From Nannochloris sp. 'desiccata' (taxonomy: Eukaryota; Chlorophyta; Trebouxiophyceae; Chlorellales; Chlorellaceae), in assembly GCA_019044685.2 (NCBI GenBank), contig JAGTXX020000004.1, forward strand, positions 124,001 to 188,000: a stretch of DNA of 64,000 nt, in the 5' to 3' direction. The notes under the pieces were generated by a model. The model did not search any database and had not been told where the DNA came from. It saw nothing but the letters and a program-made list of their open reading frames with translations. Below are positions 11,047 through 21,094 of the stretch, piece by piece. Numbering within the stretch: position 1 is the stretch's first letter; each line of letters starts with the position of its first letter. Both the position numbers and the translations under genes were made by a program.

Positions 11047-14000
11047 ATGGAGTTTGACGGAGACCTAGATTCTGAGTGGCCAGACACCCCTCAACGGGCC
11101 GACGTAGTAGACAAACTACTTAAAAAGCTACTCTCAAAGCCTCAAACAATAGCAGGCTACCATGGTGACAGCCATAAAGGGGGTCTCGGCAGTGATGTGC
11201 CAAACCCAACCGCTGAGAGTTATGAACCTAAGAAGCCACGAGTCGCCCGAGTTGCCCAGCAATTGGCTTCAGCTAGAGAAGCATTACGAAGCGCAGGAGT
11301 TCCACCCAATGCCGCGCGCAGGGTGGCAGCTTTAGAAGCAAAATTGTATCAACTGGAAACTGATACCGTAGCCGCTGTTGCTGCCAAGCGGAGAACTGAG
11401 CACGATTTGATTGCTACAAAGGCTCAATTGTCTACTATGACAAAATCCCTATCACTTCAAAAGGCGGATTGGGAGCAAGCTGTTGAATTCCTGCGGTCGC
11501 AGGTGGAGTCAAAGTCTCAAGAGGCTGCAAGGTTGGACCTGCATGCAAAGAAACAAGCAGCTCAGCTGGCGCAGCTCCAACAGGAGAGTGAAAGACAGCA
11601 GGAAAGTTCATCTGCAACGCAAAAGAGACTGAGAGACCGCGTTGCGGCTTTGGAGAGGCAGGCAGATGAAGTCAAACAGAGCTTGCATGCAGCGGAAGGG
11701 CATGTTTCTGCAGTGGAAACCACGAGAAACGCTCTTTTACAATCAAAGTCTGCTTTAGAAGAAGAGAATTCTAGACTAAAAGAACGTGTTGAAGTATTTA
11801 AAAAAGATGTCGGAGCTCTCCGTGAAGAATTATTTGCAGCAAGAGAGCAACTCGAATCAGCTCTCCTTCGAGCGACTGGTTCAAGAGAAGCAGAAGAAGC
11901 CCTTCGTGATGCTGTAGCACAGCGCGCAACAGCAACACAAGAAAATCGTAGCCTGCGAGGAGAAGTAAAACGACTTCAATCAGCCTTACTTGAAGAAAAG
12001 GCTGCAAGAGAACAGCTTAAACATAAATCTGAGTTGAAATTGACCGCTGCGAATCACGAGACAACAGCGTTGAGGGAGAAGCTTGAAGCTAAAATTGATG
12101 AAACAAAGGCATCAAAAGCTATCCTTGCTTCACTGAAAGCTGATAATGACCGTATAAAGGACGCGCATGAAGCTGTAGTGGATTCGTTAAAAGAAAAATT
12201 GGCTGAAGGCCGTAGATCGGCTGAGGAGACCCGTCGCAGGACAACAGAAGAGCTGCAGGAAGCTGAGGCGAAATGGCAAGAAAAGACGAATTCTGCTGTA
12301 TCGCAAGCTGTTTCAAGGCATCAAAGACGTATTCAGGATTTGGAATTGCAGCTGGCACATCCTACAGTCAGTAGTGGTAGTAGTAGCTGCAACCACAGCT
12401 ATCGGGTCAGTGCAGTGCCAAGAGGAAGCAGCGATAGTCTATTTGATGATGGACTTGCTGGTAATTACGCTGCTTCTATTTTAGACTATATTCCACGTAC
12501 AGAGCATCTCAGGCTGTTAGAATGTCGCACAGCTGCTAGGGAAGCAGAAGCCAAGGCCGAGGTCGCTGCCGTCAAGGCTGCAGCAGTAGCTGAAGGTCAA
12601 TCTAGGGTAGCAGCAGTCACTCGAGAGTTAAAAGAAATAAAGGATAAACTTCATAAAGCAGCCGTTGCGGAAGCAGAGCAGAAAGAGCGTGCTGCGCGTG
12701 CGGAGCAGAAGGTCACCATGCTGCGAGCAGAATGTGCTGAAACGACCCAGCAGCTGGCAAAAGCAAAGGAAGAGAGTGGCGAGCTTGGGGAAAAAGTATC
12801 TCAGCTTCAAAAAGAAGTACAAACCCAAGCTTCAAAGTATGAAAAGGCAGCTTTTGAAGCTGCAGAAGCTCTGGAACTTGAAACAATTCGGGGAGACAAA
12901 GCGTGTGCTGGCCTTGAAGCGGCTGTTGCTGCAGCAAAAGCTTCTGAAGATGCCGCAAAAAAAGTTGAAAAAAGTCGTCTGGAACTTGATATCGAGCTCA
13001 AGGAGAAGATTGTTCGTTGTGATGAACTTAAAACTCAAGCATCAAAGCTGAAAAATGATTTAGTAAAAGCTGAAGAAACAACAGCAGAACTGCAAAGAAC
13101 TGCAACCGCGGCCGCCGAGAGAGCTCGTACCATGCAAGAACGCTGTCTTGTCGCCGAACAAGAGCGTGATACATTACAAACACGTGTAGAAAACTTGAAA
13201 TTAGAGTTGGAACAGGGTAAAAACGCTGCAGCAGCCTTTCGTGAAGAATCTTCTCGCCGAGTTCAAGCAGATGTCTCGAATCTTCTTTCCCGCATCGAGA
13301 CCTCTTTAGGCCTGGGTGTGGGTGCTGCGGTTCCTCTTATTTATACGAATGGTGACCAACAACAGCAAAATTCTATTCTTACTACTAGCTCTATAGAAGC
13401 TCGATTAGAGATGGTGCTGAGCAGATGCAGACAACAGCAAGCTGAAACCACTGCCTCACTTTTAGCAGCCCAGCGCGCCGAGCAAGACGCCATCGCCGCA
13501 CATGCTCGGCAAGTCGCTTTAGAACAACAATATTTGCAAGCACAGCAGCAATATGTAGCTGATATGGCTTCTTTGGAATGTGCTGCGCGTGAACAGGTCA
13601 AAGGTGTCGAATTGGAAGCAGAAAAAGCTATTGCTGGTTTGAGAAGAGCATCTACTTTGTTACATGAGCACGTAGTGACGAGGGGGACAACGAGCAGTGA
13701 TAATAGGAACAACAGCGTTTCTTTTGCACAGCAGCCAGATGCTCCTACTTTTGATACTGGTTCGAAGCTTGGCCAAGGGCAAAGGCACAGTCAAAATGGT
13801 GGTATGGTGGAGCGTGCAGGCTCTCTTGCGTCAGAAGTTGAAGAATTGAAATTAAGGTTGGCGCAGCAGGCACAGCAGGCAGATTCTATAGAAAAGCAAG
13901 AACAAGCATTTGCTTCTTTATTATCTCAATTTACACAGAGAATTAATGGCGATAGTAGTCGTAACGGAGGCGCTCTAGCTGTTCAGGCTCAGCCACCAAA

Positions 14001-14076
14001 AGCAGCAGCATCAACAGCAGCCGCTGGAATTTTTCAAGACATGACTACCCTTCTTCACTCCAAAAAGCAAGCTTAA
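11047..14076 (+). CDS. long coiled-coil protein of unknown function
   Basis: A 1009-aa intronless protein. After an acidic start and a Lys/Pro/Arg patch (EPKKPRVARVAQ), heptad-rich sequence with Ala, Glu, Lys, Gln and Arg runs through most of the chain. Breaks occur around residues 440-485 (Ser/Asn-rich, with LDYIPRTEHL) and near 755-785 (GLGVGAAVPLIY, then QQQQ). No motor, membrane segment or enzyme domain is visible. Such proteins often serve as structural or scaffold parts of cytoskeleton, centrosome, flagellar root or nuclear envelope, but nothing here chooses among them. Confidence 0.72.
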   Translation: MEFDGDLDSEWPDTPQRADVVDKLLKKLLSKPQTIAGYHGDSHKGGLGSDVPNPTAESYEPKKPRVARVAQQLASAREALRSAGVPPNAARRVAALEAKLYQLETDTVAAVAAKRRTEHDLIATKAQLSTMTKSLSLQKADWEQAVEFLRSQVESKSQEAARLDLHAKKQAAQLAQLQQESERQQESSSATQKRLRDRVAALERQADEVKQSLHAAEGHVSAVETTRNALLQSKSALEEENSRLKERVEVFKKDVGALREELFAAREQLESALLRATGSREAEEALRDAVAQRATATQENRSLRGEVKRLQSALLEEKAAREQLKHKSELKLTAANHETTALREKLEAKIDETKASKAILASLKADNDRIKDAHEAVVDSLKEKLAEGRRSAEETRRRTTEELQEAEAKWQEKTNSAVSQAVSRHQRRIQDLELQLAHPTVSSGSSSCNHSYRVSAVPRGSSDSLFDDGLAGNYAASILDYIPRTEHLRLLECRTAAREAEAKAEVAAVKAAAVAEGQSRVAAVTRELKEIKDKLHKAAVAEAEQKERAARAEQKVTMLRAECAETTQQLAKAKEESGELGEKVSQLQKEVQTQASKYEKAAFEAAEALELETIRGDKACAGLEAAVAAAKASEDAAKKVEKSRLELDIELKEKIVRCDELKTQASKLKNDLVKAEETTAELQRTATAAAERARTMQERCLVAEQERDTLQTRVENLKLELEQGKNAAAAFREESSRRVQADVSNLLSRIETSLGLGVGAAVPLIYTNGDQQQQNSILTTSSIEARLEMVLSRCRQQQAETTASLLAAQRAEQDAIAAHARQVALEQQYLQAQQQYVADMASLECAAREQVKGVELEAEKAIAGLRRASTLLHEHVVTRGTTSSDNRNNSVSFAQQPDAPTFDTGSKLGQGQRHSQNGGMVERAGSLASEVEELKLRLAQQAQQADSIEKQEQAFASLLSQFTQRINGDSSRNGGALAVQAQPPKAAASTAAAGIFQDMTTLLHSKKQA

Positions 14077-14185
14077 CTATCTAATCAAACTCTTTTACTT
14101 CTGTCACTTTTCAGTTTATATACTGGTTTTCACTATTCTTTGCAACTACATACCCTATCTTACTTCAATTTTTTTAAAGAAAAAA

Positions 14186-14814
14186 TTAAACTGAATTTAA
14201 CCCAACATCCCGCTCCCCTTTAAAACCAACTACAACACTGACAGTATTAGCAACCTCATCATCACTGCCACTACTATTACTATTGCTACTACTATAAATA
14301 TCATAATCTGTTTCAGGATCGCTTCTAGCATCCTTTGGCTTCGGTACAAACCATAAAGTATCAGGCAACGGATCGTCTTCATCCAATACCCCTTCAGCAG
14401 CTACAAAATGTCTGTCATAGTTATCGATAACCAACTTCACCTGGTCTTTATACTCAACAGAATGACTGTTCAATCGAGCGACGTCGATTAATAATGACGC
14501 GGTCAGAGATGCGGCATCGATGGCGGTCCGGGTGTGTGGGATGGTCTTGTCGGAGAATTCATAGGGAGGCTTTTCAGGGTGCCATTGTGTAGCAAAAAAT
14601 GGGTAATGACGGCCTTCGACAGTAGATACATACAATTTACCAGCTCTGTAGAAAGGGGGAGAAGAAAATACGCAAGAGTATGAATATGAGGTTGTTAATT
14701 CGTTAGTTAGTTATTCAGTCGTGGCAAAAAGTTCAAAAAGTTTTGGAGGGAAAAAAGGGGGGAAAGGAAGAAATGAAAAGCCCCCCCCCCCCCCCCCACC
14801 CCCCCCCCACCCCC

Positions 14815-14871
<57 letters not shown>

Positions 14872-15643
14872 ACGTGTCTTTCGAGGTTGACAAGATATTT
14901 AATTGATTTCTCAACCCTTTATTCTCATCATACGCACTCAACGGCACAGCCCATTCATGTGCATTAAACGTAGGCAATAACTTTTCCTCGCCAACTTGGT
15001 CCATCACCGCCTCCGTCCACCGACTGAAAAATAAACTCGAATCCGCTTCATCAGTTAATTCCAGTGTATTAGCCACACTTTCTTGTCCCTTTGATGGTAC
15101 TAATAAATCTTCCCGAGTTTGGTTTGCTAGAATAATATGCAACGTTTCAAAACCTAGGCATATTCCAAATACTGGGAATATATACTTCTCGCCCTTGTCA
15201 TTGTAATTTTTTGCCAATTGTAATAACCTCGCTGCCGTATCGAAGAATGGGTGACCATACCATAATTCCCCAGACCCACCAGGAAGGACCAATCCATTAA
15301 TAGAATTGAATAAAGTTTCTATTTCATCCCAAGGAGCGTTGTAACTAATGGGCACCACCCGCCCGCCAGCAGATTCCACCCAAGAGACTAAAGGCCCTGA
15401 GATAGTTTGAGAATCTTGGTGGTGTTTGTGGTAGTGTGGTTGCGTCAATACACCGATTAATGGACCTGTGGTGGTGTAATCTTGGTTGTCTAGACGTTCT
15501 AGGATATCATCCTTCCAGTTGTTTTTTGAGATTTTTGGATTGGCGTCTTTTTGCGAGGAGAATGAGGATGCTGTTGCTAAAATTAAAAGACTGAGGAGAA
15601 GCGTGGCGCGTAATGTGAAATTCATAGTGTAGCAGTGGTGCAT
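14186..15643 (-). CDS. GGH: gamma-glutamyl hydrolase, secreted or vacuolar, two exons
   Basis: Removes gamma-linked glutamates from folate polyglutamates. Exons 15643-14874 and 14645-14186 give 409 aa; donor GTAAGT, acceptor CTACAG, codon split AC|A. A signal peptide is evident (LRATLLLSLLILATASS). The class I glutamine amidotransferase-like fold shows the oxyanion motif LPGGSGELWYG, the nucleophile C162 in FGICLGFE and the catalytic H279 in ATQWHPEK. The C-terminus is acidic and Ser/Asn-rich, longer than in typical plant enzymes. A second in-frame Met (MNFTLR) seven residues in may be the real start. The intron contains the poly-G/(GT)n tract described separately. Confidence 0.88.
14781..14869. 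repeat. poly-C tract plus (CA)n microsatellite inside an intron
   Basis: C runs broken by single A bases pass into about 26 CA units. On the gene strand the intron therefore begins GTAAGTGTGTGT and carries a long (GT)n-poly-G run directly behind the donor. Likely length-variable. Confidence 0.92.
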
Positions 15644-15956
15644 ATAGTAATTGTATATGCAGCAAGTCTTGAGAATATTAAAGAGGGGGGGGGTTGCAAA
15701 AGAATTCTGTCAATTGTGTATGATCACTTCCAATCTTTGCGCAGGTGAACTAACGACGGTCCCCCTCAACCCAATTGCAATTAATCTCAGCTATTCAAAT
15801 TGATATGTTTCAATATAATGTGGAGTGAAAGCAGAATTCGAGCATGTGTTTTATACCCATTTGCCTTCATCACGTGTTTTTGCATTTTTTGCAGCATATT
15901 TTTCCACTCCCTCGTAGCAAATTTTCCACTCCCGCCTGCGGGGCTACATATTTTCT

Positions 15957-16059
15957 ATGTAGGGTATTAGGGTATATTTTGTAGTGTATTAGGGCATATT
16001 TTGTATGTAGGGTGTGTAGGGTGTGTAGGTATGTAGGGTATTAGGGTATGTAGGGTATT
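15957..16059. repeat. degenerate telomere-like TAGGGTAT repeats
   Basis: Around ten copies of GTAGGGT or TTAGGGT spaced by 8-16 bases (for example GTAGGGTATTAGGGTAT). They resemble plant/algal telomere units (TTTAGGG, TTTTAGGG) but are imperfect. They lie between the gamma-glutamyl hydrolase 5' end and the XRCC2 3' end. Confidence 0.6.
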
Positions 16060-16223
16060 TCATAATTTGGCTTCCGGGAGTGGAAAAAAAAAAAAAAGGT
16101 CTAGGAGGGAGTGGAAATGTAGGGTATGTGTTTTTGTGCTCGGGCTGCTCAACATTGCAACGGCTGATGTCAGTTTGCTCAAAACTTTGTGTTTATTTAC
16201 TTCCAGCACACTCTTTACATATC

Positions 16224-17622
16224 TTAAGAACCTACTATACCTACAGTACCTACCATAAACTTGTCATCTACAGGAATCTCAGGCTTAATCCATTTCGCCA
16301 AATGTCTCTGAGGAGACCCTACTGCCCCACCGCCCCCCATTTTCTTAAGCACTAGCCTATGTGTCACAAATTGTTGCCAAGGCTTGAGCATAACATCTCT
16401 ATACGCCCATGCAGTGTCAGAACTACTACCCCCACGCCCACCTACAAAGAACCAGTAGAAAGAAAGAAAGAAAAAGCGTTAAAAGTATAAAATAGAAGTA
16501 GTTGCTCATATTTATTTTCTCTATGGTATCCTAAAAACCCTAAAAACCCTAAAGAAGAATGGTGTTTGGTTGATTTACCTTGAGTCCCAGCTGCACTAAA
16601 CAGGTGCTTTGTCGCTATAATAGGCACCCGTAATGCATGCTGTAGATTCCTCAACCCCACTACCATTGCTGAATGCACTTTACCTAGCGTTAAAGAGACA
16701 CCTGGACTACCAGGACTCGATGGATCATCGAAACCATGTTCATCTACCGCCACCCCGGCCACCACTCGTCTCATTAATGGCACACCACCACCACTCGTGC
16801 CACCGCTTTTGATGGCTCTATCGATATAATAATGCGCGGTCACGTTATCTACCAGCACTGCAGCTAACCCTCCATCTAATCGAGACAAGCGTGTCGCTTC
16901 TGGTTTAATTATTTTCAGAGCGGCAAGCAGATGGAATGACGACGGGCAAGAAATTAAAAAAAGTCGAGAGACAGATTCTTTCACTATTTCTGAAATTAAA
17001 TCACTTGAAGGATGGCCTAACCTGTAGTATGTGCGTTAGAGAAAGAGATGAGAACTTTTATATTGAAGTACGTCGAAAGAGTTTTAATAAATTGTAATTC
17101 TCGGCGGCCGGGAAAAAAGATGAAAATTTCAATCTTTTATAAACTTACCCTGCGGAGGTATGAGCTGCAGTGATCCTACTTTGTAGGATTTCAGCCAGTC
17201 GTACTATATCAAACTTACAGTCTAGGTCTAGGTAGAGCACATTGCTGTTATGGCCGCCATAGGCAATGCCGTTTTGAAAATTAGGCAAAATACATGTGGC
17301 GGCGATCTGTTGTAGCGGGGAAAAGAGATTATAAATTTTATAAAGTGACATTTATTATTTGTGCGTTTTAATGATATAATTCTGCAGGTACTGAGATCAT
17401 TCAAGAGACATAAAGAAAAGTCCCTACACTATAAAGAATTTCTGTTTTGCCTGTGCTGGCGAGGCCGCTAATCTCAACGACATTGGTTGCTCTAAGCGGT
17501 GCACGTAAATCTATCAAAGGAACACCCGTATGGATCTGCTCTACAAAACTGCGTGCTAAGAATTGTGCTGCAGTCTCATCCGGTTGTAGAAACGCTATAG
17601 CAGCTCGCACGTGATCTTCCAT
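16224..17622 (-). CDS. XRCC2: XRCC2, RAD51 paralogue for homologous recombination, four exons
   Basis: Exons 17622-17428, 17306-17149, 17021-16579 and 16441-16224 give 337 aa; donors GTAGGG, GTAAGT, GTAAAT, all acceptors AG, all phases consistent. XRCC2 works with RAD51B-RAD51C-RAD51D in the BCDX2 complex that loads RAD51. Walker A is GLASTGKT (53-60), followed by EILYS-IAATCILP, which aligns across intron 1 with the human protein. VLYLDLDCKFDIVRLAEIL is the family's conserved strand-helix, AAVLVDNVTAHYYID is Walker B, and LKPWQQFVTHRLVL in exon 4 is the XRCC2-specific C-terminal motif. The third intron carries CCCTAAAAA repeats. Confidence 0.88.
16530..16553. repeat. short interstitial telomere-like CCCTAAAAA repeat
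   Basis: About three tandem units of CCTAAAAAC inside the last XRCC2 intron, resembling a telomeric (CCCTAAAA)n motif with one additional A. Too short to be more than suggestive. Confidence 0.4.
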
Positions 17623-18194
17623 TTTAGATCGCTTTAATTGACGTGATCACGCTGTTAATGCGATGCATACTTCATATGTGTATGTTCTGATGTTGACATA
17701 TCACAGTGTTTAATATGGTATGTTATCTAATAGTCTTTAAAATCATACTAATTGAACCCAAACTCTAGCTCTTCATCTTCTTGTCTCCTCACGGACGCAG
17801 CGTGCGAGCTCTTTGGAATTTTGAGGTTAAAATAGGTAGGTAGGTGTATATGTATCCCCATATTTAAGGAGTAAGCAAAGGGGTGATTGGCATGCTTTAC
17901 ACTAATGAAGCAGGTATTATCCCTTTCACTTTGGGGTTAAAATGTTTTGGGGGCGCGACACGCAGCGCTGATCAGGGCTTCCTTGCCCTTTTTAGAAAAT
18001 GAAGACAGAGAAGCTCAACTAATCATATATTTGACGACCTGACCGGTGCTTACAACAGCAACGAATACATACATACATAATGATAGTAATACTGGCTTGA
18101 AAGAATTGCATCTAGGATGATTAATAAAGAATGTATAACTTTTCTGAACGGTACCGTCAGTTATCACCACCGTACTTAGTCAAAGATTTCTTTC
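17623..18194. other. intergenic, nothing recognised
   Basis: XRCC2 5' flank and HSP33 3' flank. No open frame or repeat of note. Confidence 0.45.
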
Positions 18195-19340
18195 TTAAGG
18201 ATTCTCGGCTGCACGTACCATGGCCATAATCTCCTCCTCTTCAAAATTGTACGTATCTCTACAAAACTCACACGTCACTTCAATCTTCCCCTGCTCTTCT
18301 AGAATGCTTTTTACTTCCTCTTCTCCCAATGTTGCAACCGCTGATGCCATTCGATCCCTCAACGCAGCAGCTTCACAGGGGCCATACGTTGGTGTCAAAG
18401 TAAACCCAGTATCTGATACACCTAATCCATTTAAGATCTTTCCAGTAATATCCCGGGCAGATAAACCATCCCGTAACATACTAGACACACTGCCTGCGTC
18501 GATAATATTTTTTTCAAGTTGCGATAATGTTTCTTCCTCTGCAAAAGGTAAAACTTGGACTAAGAATCCACCTGCAGCGTTGACTTCTAAATCACGACCG
18601 ATGGAAACACCTAATCCCATCGCACATTGAGTCTGTTCAGATTCAAGTATGTACTCTGCCAGGTCTTCAGCAATCTCGCCCGTCTTAATAGCAGTCATGC
18701 CAGTATATGGTGTTTGCCAGCCCTCTTTTGTGAATGGAAGACTTCGTACCACTGCCAATACACCACGGCCAACTGCACCACCTACATTGAATTTGCCATC
18801 TTGTCGTAAAGGAGGATTGCAACCTGGATTGCCGACCTTGCCTTTAACCATGCCCATAGCATCAGCTATCACTTGAATACTCCCAATAGGACCATCTCCA
18901 CGCCAGGTAACTTGTGTTTTTTCCCCTTCTTCTCTAAAGCTAGCCATAAGAAGGGTTCCGAGGAGGGCTCTGCCGAGAGCAGCGCCTGCAGTTGGTGCTG
19001 TTTTATGGCGCCGACAAGCTTCTTTCACAAGGTCGGTGCCTTGGATAACTAGGACAGAGACTTGTCCGTTGTCTGAAATGCTGCGTAATATTTGATCTTG
19101 ACCAGAAGCTACGACTTGCAAGTCTGCTCTGCGCCATTGTTGAGGGCGAGACAATGAAGAGGAGGAGCGGCGAGCGGCTGCCACAGATTGTCTTAATGAA
19201 GACAGACGGAATGTGCCAGAGGACTGCTGGAGACGCAGAGCTCGTGGGAGCTGCAAGAGACCTGCTGTCATTCTGTAAGGTGGTTTGTTTGCTGATATAT
19301 TGGAATTTGCAATGTGAATTAAATTTTGTGGTAACTTCAC
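18195..19340 (-). CDS. HSP33: HSP33 redox-regulated chaperone, probably plastid-targeted
   Basis: A 381-aa single-exon protein. The first ~70 residues are rich in Ser, Arg, Ala and Leu and poor in acids, as in transit peptides; the HSP33 domain starts near RADLQVVASG. Family marks include TVTW-like TQVTWRGDGPIGSI, KVGNPGCNPPLR and the GEIAEDLAEYILESEQT block. Bacterial HSP33 is activated when its CxC and CxxC zinc site is oxidised. Here CxxC is kept (C357, C360), but the first pair is GPC (only C322), so three of the four usual cysteines remain. Start: a second Met at residue 24 is possible. HSP33 of green algae and some protists is known; organelle choice is inferred. Confidence 0.87.
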   Translation of the reverse strand: MKLPQNLIHIANSNISANKPPYRMTAGLLQLPRALRLQQSSGTFRLSSLRQSVAAARRSSSSLSRPQQWRRADLQVVASGQDQILRSISDNGQVSVLVIQGTDLVKEACRRHKTAPTAGAALGRALLGTLLMASFREEGEKTQVTWRGDGPIGSIQVIADAMGMVKGKVGNPGCNPPLRQDGKFNVGGAVGRGVLAVVRSLPFTKEGWQTPYTGMTAIKTGEIAEDLAEYILESEQTQCAMGLGVSIGRDLEVNAAGGFLVQVLPFAEEETLSQLEKNIIDAGSVSSMLRDGLSARDITGKILNGLGVSDTGFTLTPTYGPCEAAALRDRMASAVATLGEEEVKSILEEQGKIEVTCEFCRDTYNFEEEEIMAMVRAAENP

Positions 19341-19671
19341 TATTTATTAAAAATGAAGGGCAATAGCTGGCTGGCCTCTACCGTGTGTAGAATAATACTG
19401 CAAAAAGAAATGATACATAATTTTATAAGTCATTACTTGAAAGATCGCATTCTTTTGCAGACAAAGCAGCAAATCGCGGCCTAGTGTTTTAAAACAAATC
19501 TAGTATTGAAGATTAAAACGCTTAATCCTATAAAAGAAAAGTATTCACAAAGTATAATGTACTTTACAAGAGCCGTGGCTCGATTCAATTTCTGTTATTA
19601 CTAGAGATTCACATCTAGATTGCGATTTGAATATTTAAACTTGCAACATGAAACTAAACTAGTAAGGAACC
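19341..19671. other. divergent intergenic region
   Basis: AT-rich 5' flanks of HSP33 (-) and the following plus-strand gene. No distinct element seen. Confidence 0.4.
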
Positions 19672-20671
19672 ATGAGTATAAAGTTTGGGTTAACGGAGAA
19701 AGGTTAGTTGACTGAATTGCTTAACTGAAATCTCTGTCGAAAAACAATTCCGGTTTTAGATCACATCCCCAATTTTTTCTCTCCTCCTACCTCTTTGTGC
19801 AGAACGTATACTCCAACTCGCTAGAGAGGAAGATGACGATCCTTGCATTCTATCAACATCCCAACCAACAACTGAACTTGCCGTCTTGCAAGCTGCGATC
19901 AAAAGAGGCCCTGAGTTTTTCAAAGCAATCCCTGTCGCCCTCTGTCCCATTGCTCCTTTTATCAGAGTAAGACCAAAACTACCGCGTGCTATACGCCAAA
20001 AGGTATTAAACAAGCTCACAGAACAGTTTCTAGCTCTAGAAGCTGTTCTAATGAATCATACTGATACTAGTGAGGAGGTCCCTTCCCCGTCCTCGATTGC
20101 TGCCGATGTTGCTCTTGTAAAGCGATCTGTAGCTGCAGCAGTAGAGCAAGAAGCAGATATGTATGAACGGTGTGATTCTGCACAGGTCTACCAAAACCTT
20201 GCAGCGAGATGCTCTGCTCTAGATTGGAGAACATAGGTCAGAGCGGCGGCAGAGGCTGAAAAAGCTTATGAAGATTTATTAGCTGTGCAGAGATTAGAAG
20301 AAAAGAGGGGTAAAGAAGGAGGTGAAGCTGGAGAGGGAGGGGGACAAAGAAAGAGGAGTAAAATAGACGGAGACGGTAGGAAATATAGTGCTATTATAAA
20401 TCAGAATCCACAACTAGAAGTTGGTCGTTTCACTGTCGCCGCCACCGCCACAAATTCTGCACAGCAAACTCCTCTTCTTGAATCTGATTTAGATTGGGAT
20501 CGTGCCAAACCAGAAATTTCTGAAGATATTCAAGAACTACATCAAGAACTACGCCGTCGCGTCGTGCAGGCTCTAGAAAATTGCCCCAAATGGAGCTTAT
20601 TAACAGTTGATCAGCGGGTGGCCACTGTGGAGAGATGCACCTTGAAAGTTAAAAAAGAAAGTCGTGGCAGC

Positions 20672-20707
<36 letters not shown>

Positions 20708-20782
20708 AGTATAGAGGATACATCATTACAGCGGTTAGCTATGCAATACATTGATTTTATGATAAAGAAAAGTAAAACTTAA
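19672..20782 (+). CDS. unknown helical, probably nuclear protein with an in-frame TAG
   Basis: Exon 1 is 19672-19702 (MSIKFGLTEK) and exon 2 starts at 19803 (donor GTTAGT, acceptor GTGCAG, split codon G|AA). The chain then reads RILQLAREEDDDPCILSTSQ and continues as helix-rich sequence. A TAG stands in frame at 20234-20236, yet the same frame stays open and protein-like for another 180 codons (VRAAAEAEKAYEDLLAVQRL). A 51-nt in-frame intron 20186-20236 (CACAG|GTCTAC to ACATAG) would remove the stop. Downstream lie a basic RKRSK patch, an Asn run from (AAT)n, and a conserved-looking C-terminus (SLQRLAMQYIDFMIKK). Family not recognised. Alternatives are a nonsense mutation or base error. Confidence 0.55.
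20671..20704 (+). repeat. (AAT)n microsatellite encoding poly-Asn
   Basis: Eleven Asn codons, all AAT, in the frame of the surrounding unknown gene. Confidence 0.9.
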
Positions 20783-21094
20783 ATAGACTTGGTATTAAAT
20801 AAAGATGAAAAAATTAATACGAGGGACGCTTTATTGAAAAAAAAAAAGAAAAAACACAACTTTAACAAAATAGTTTGGAAAATCAGCTCTAGTCAAGTTT
20901 ATGGTTGGTGAACAAGGAGGTGGTCTTTTTTATTTCAATTAATTAATGGCGAAGGAAAGGAAAAGGCCTGCCACTCTGTCGAGAAAGACGAGACAGACAG
21001 GCAGACAGGAAAATCACGAGAGAGAGAAAAAAGTAAAATTTAATGCATATTGAACGTTATTATTCTTATTATACAATCAAAGTGAACTACCTAA

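Noticed and set aside
11854..12000. Possible promoter or second gene inside the coiled-coil gene
   Set aside because: No sequence signal beyond internal Met codons; the frame is unbroken.
11435..13712. Several minus-strand open frames within the long coiled-coil gene
   Set aside because: They mirror the plus-strand codon pattern of a continuous 1009-codon frame and show Leu/Cys-rich noise typical of antisense of Glu/Lys/Ala/Gln codons.
20671..20704. (AAT)n as a CRISPR-like or regulatory array
   Set aside because: It is a simple trinucleotide repeat within a coding frame, without spacers.
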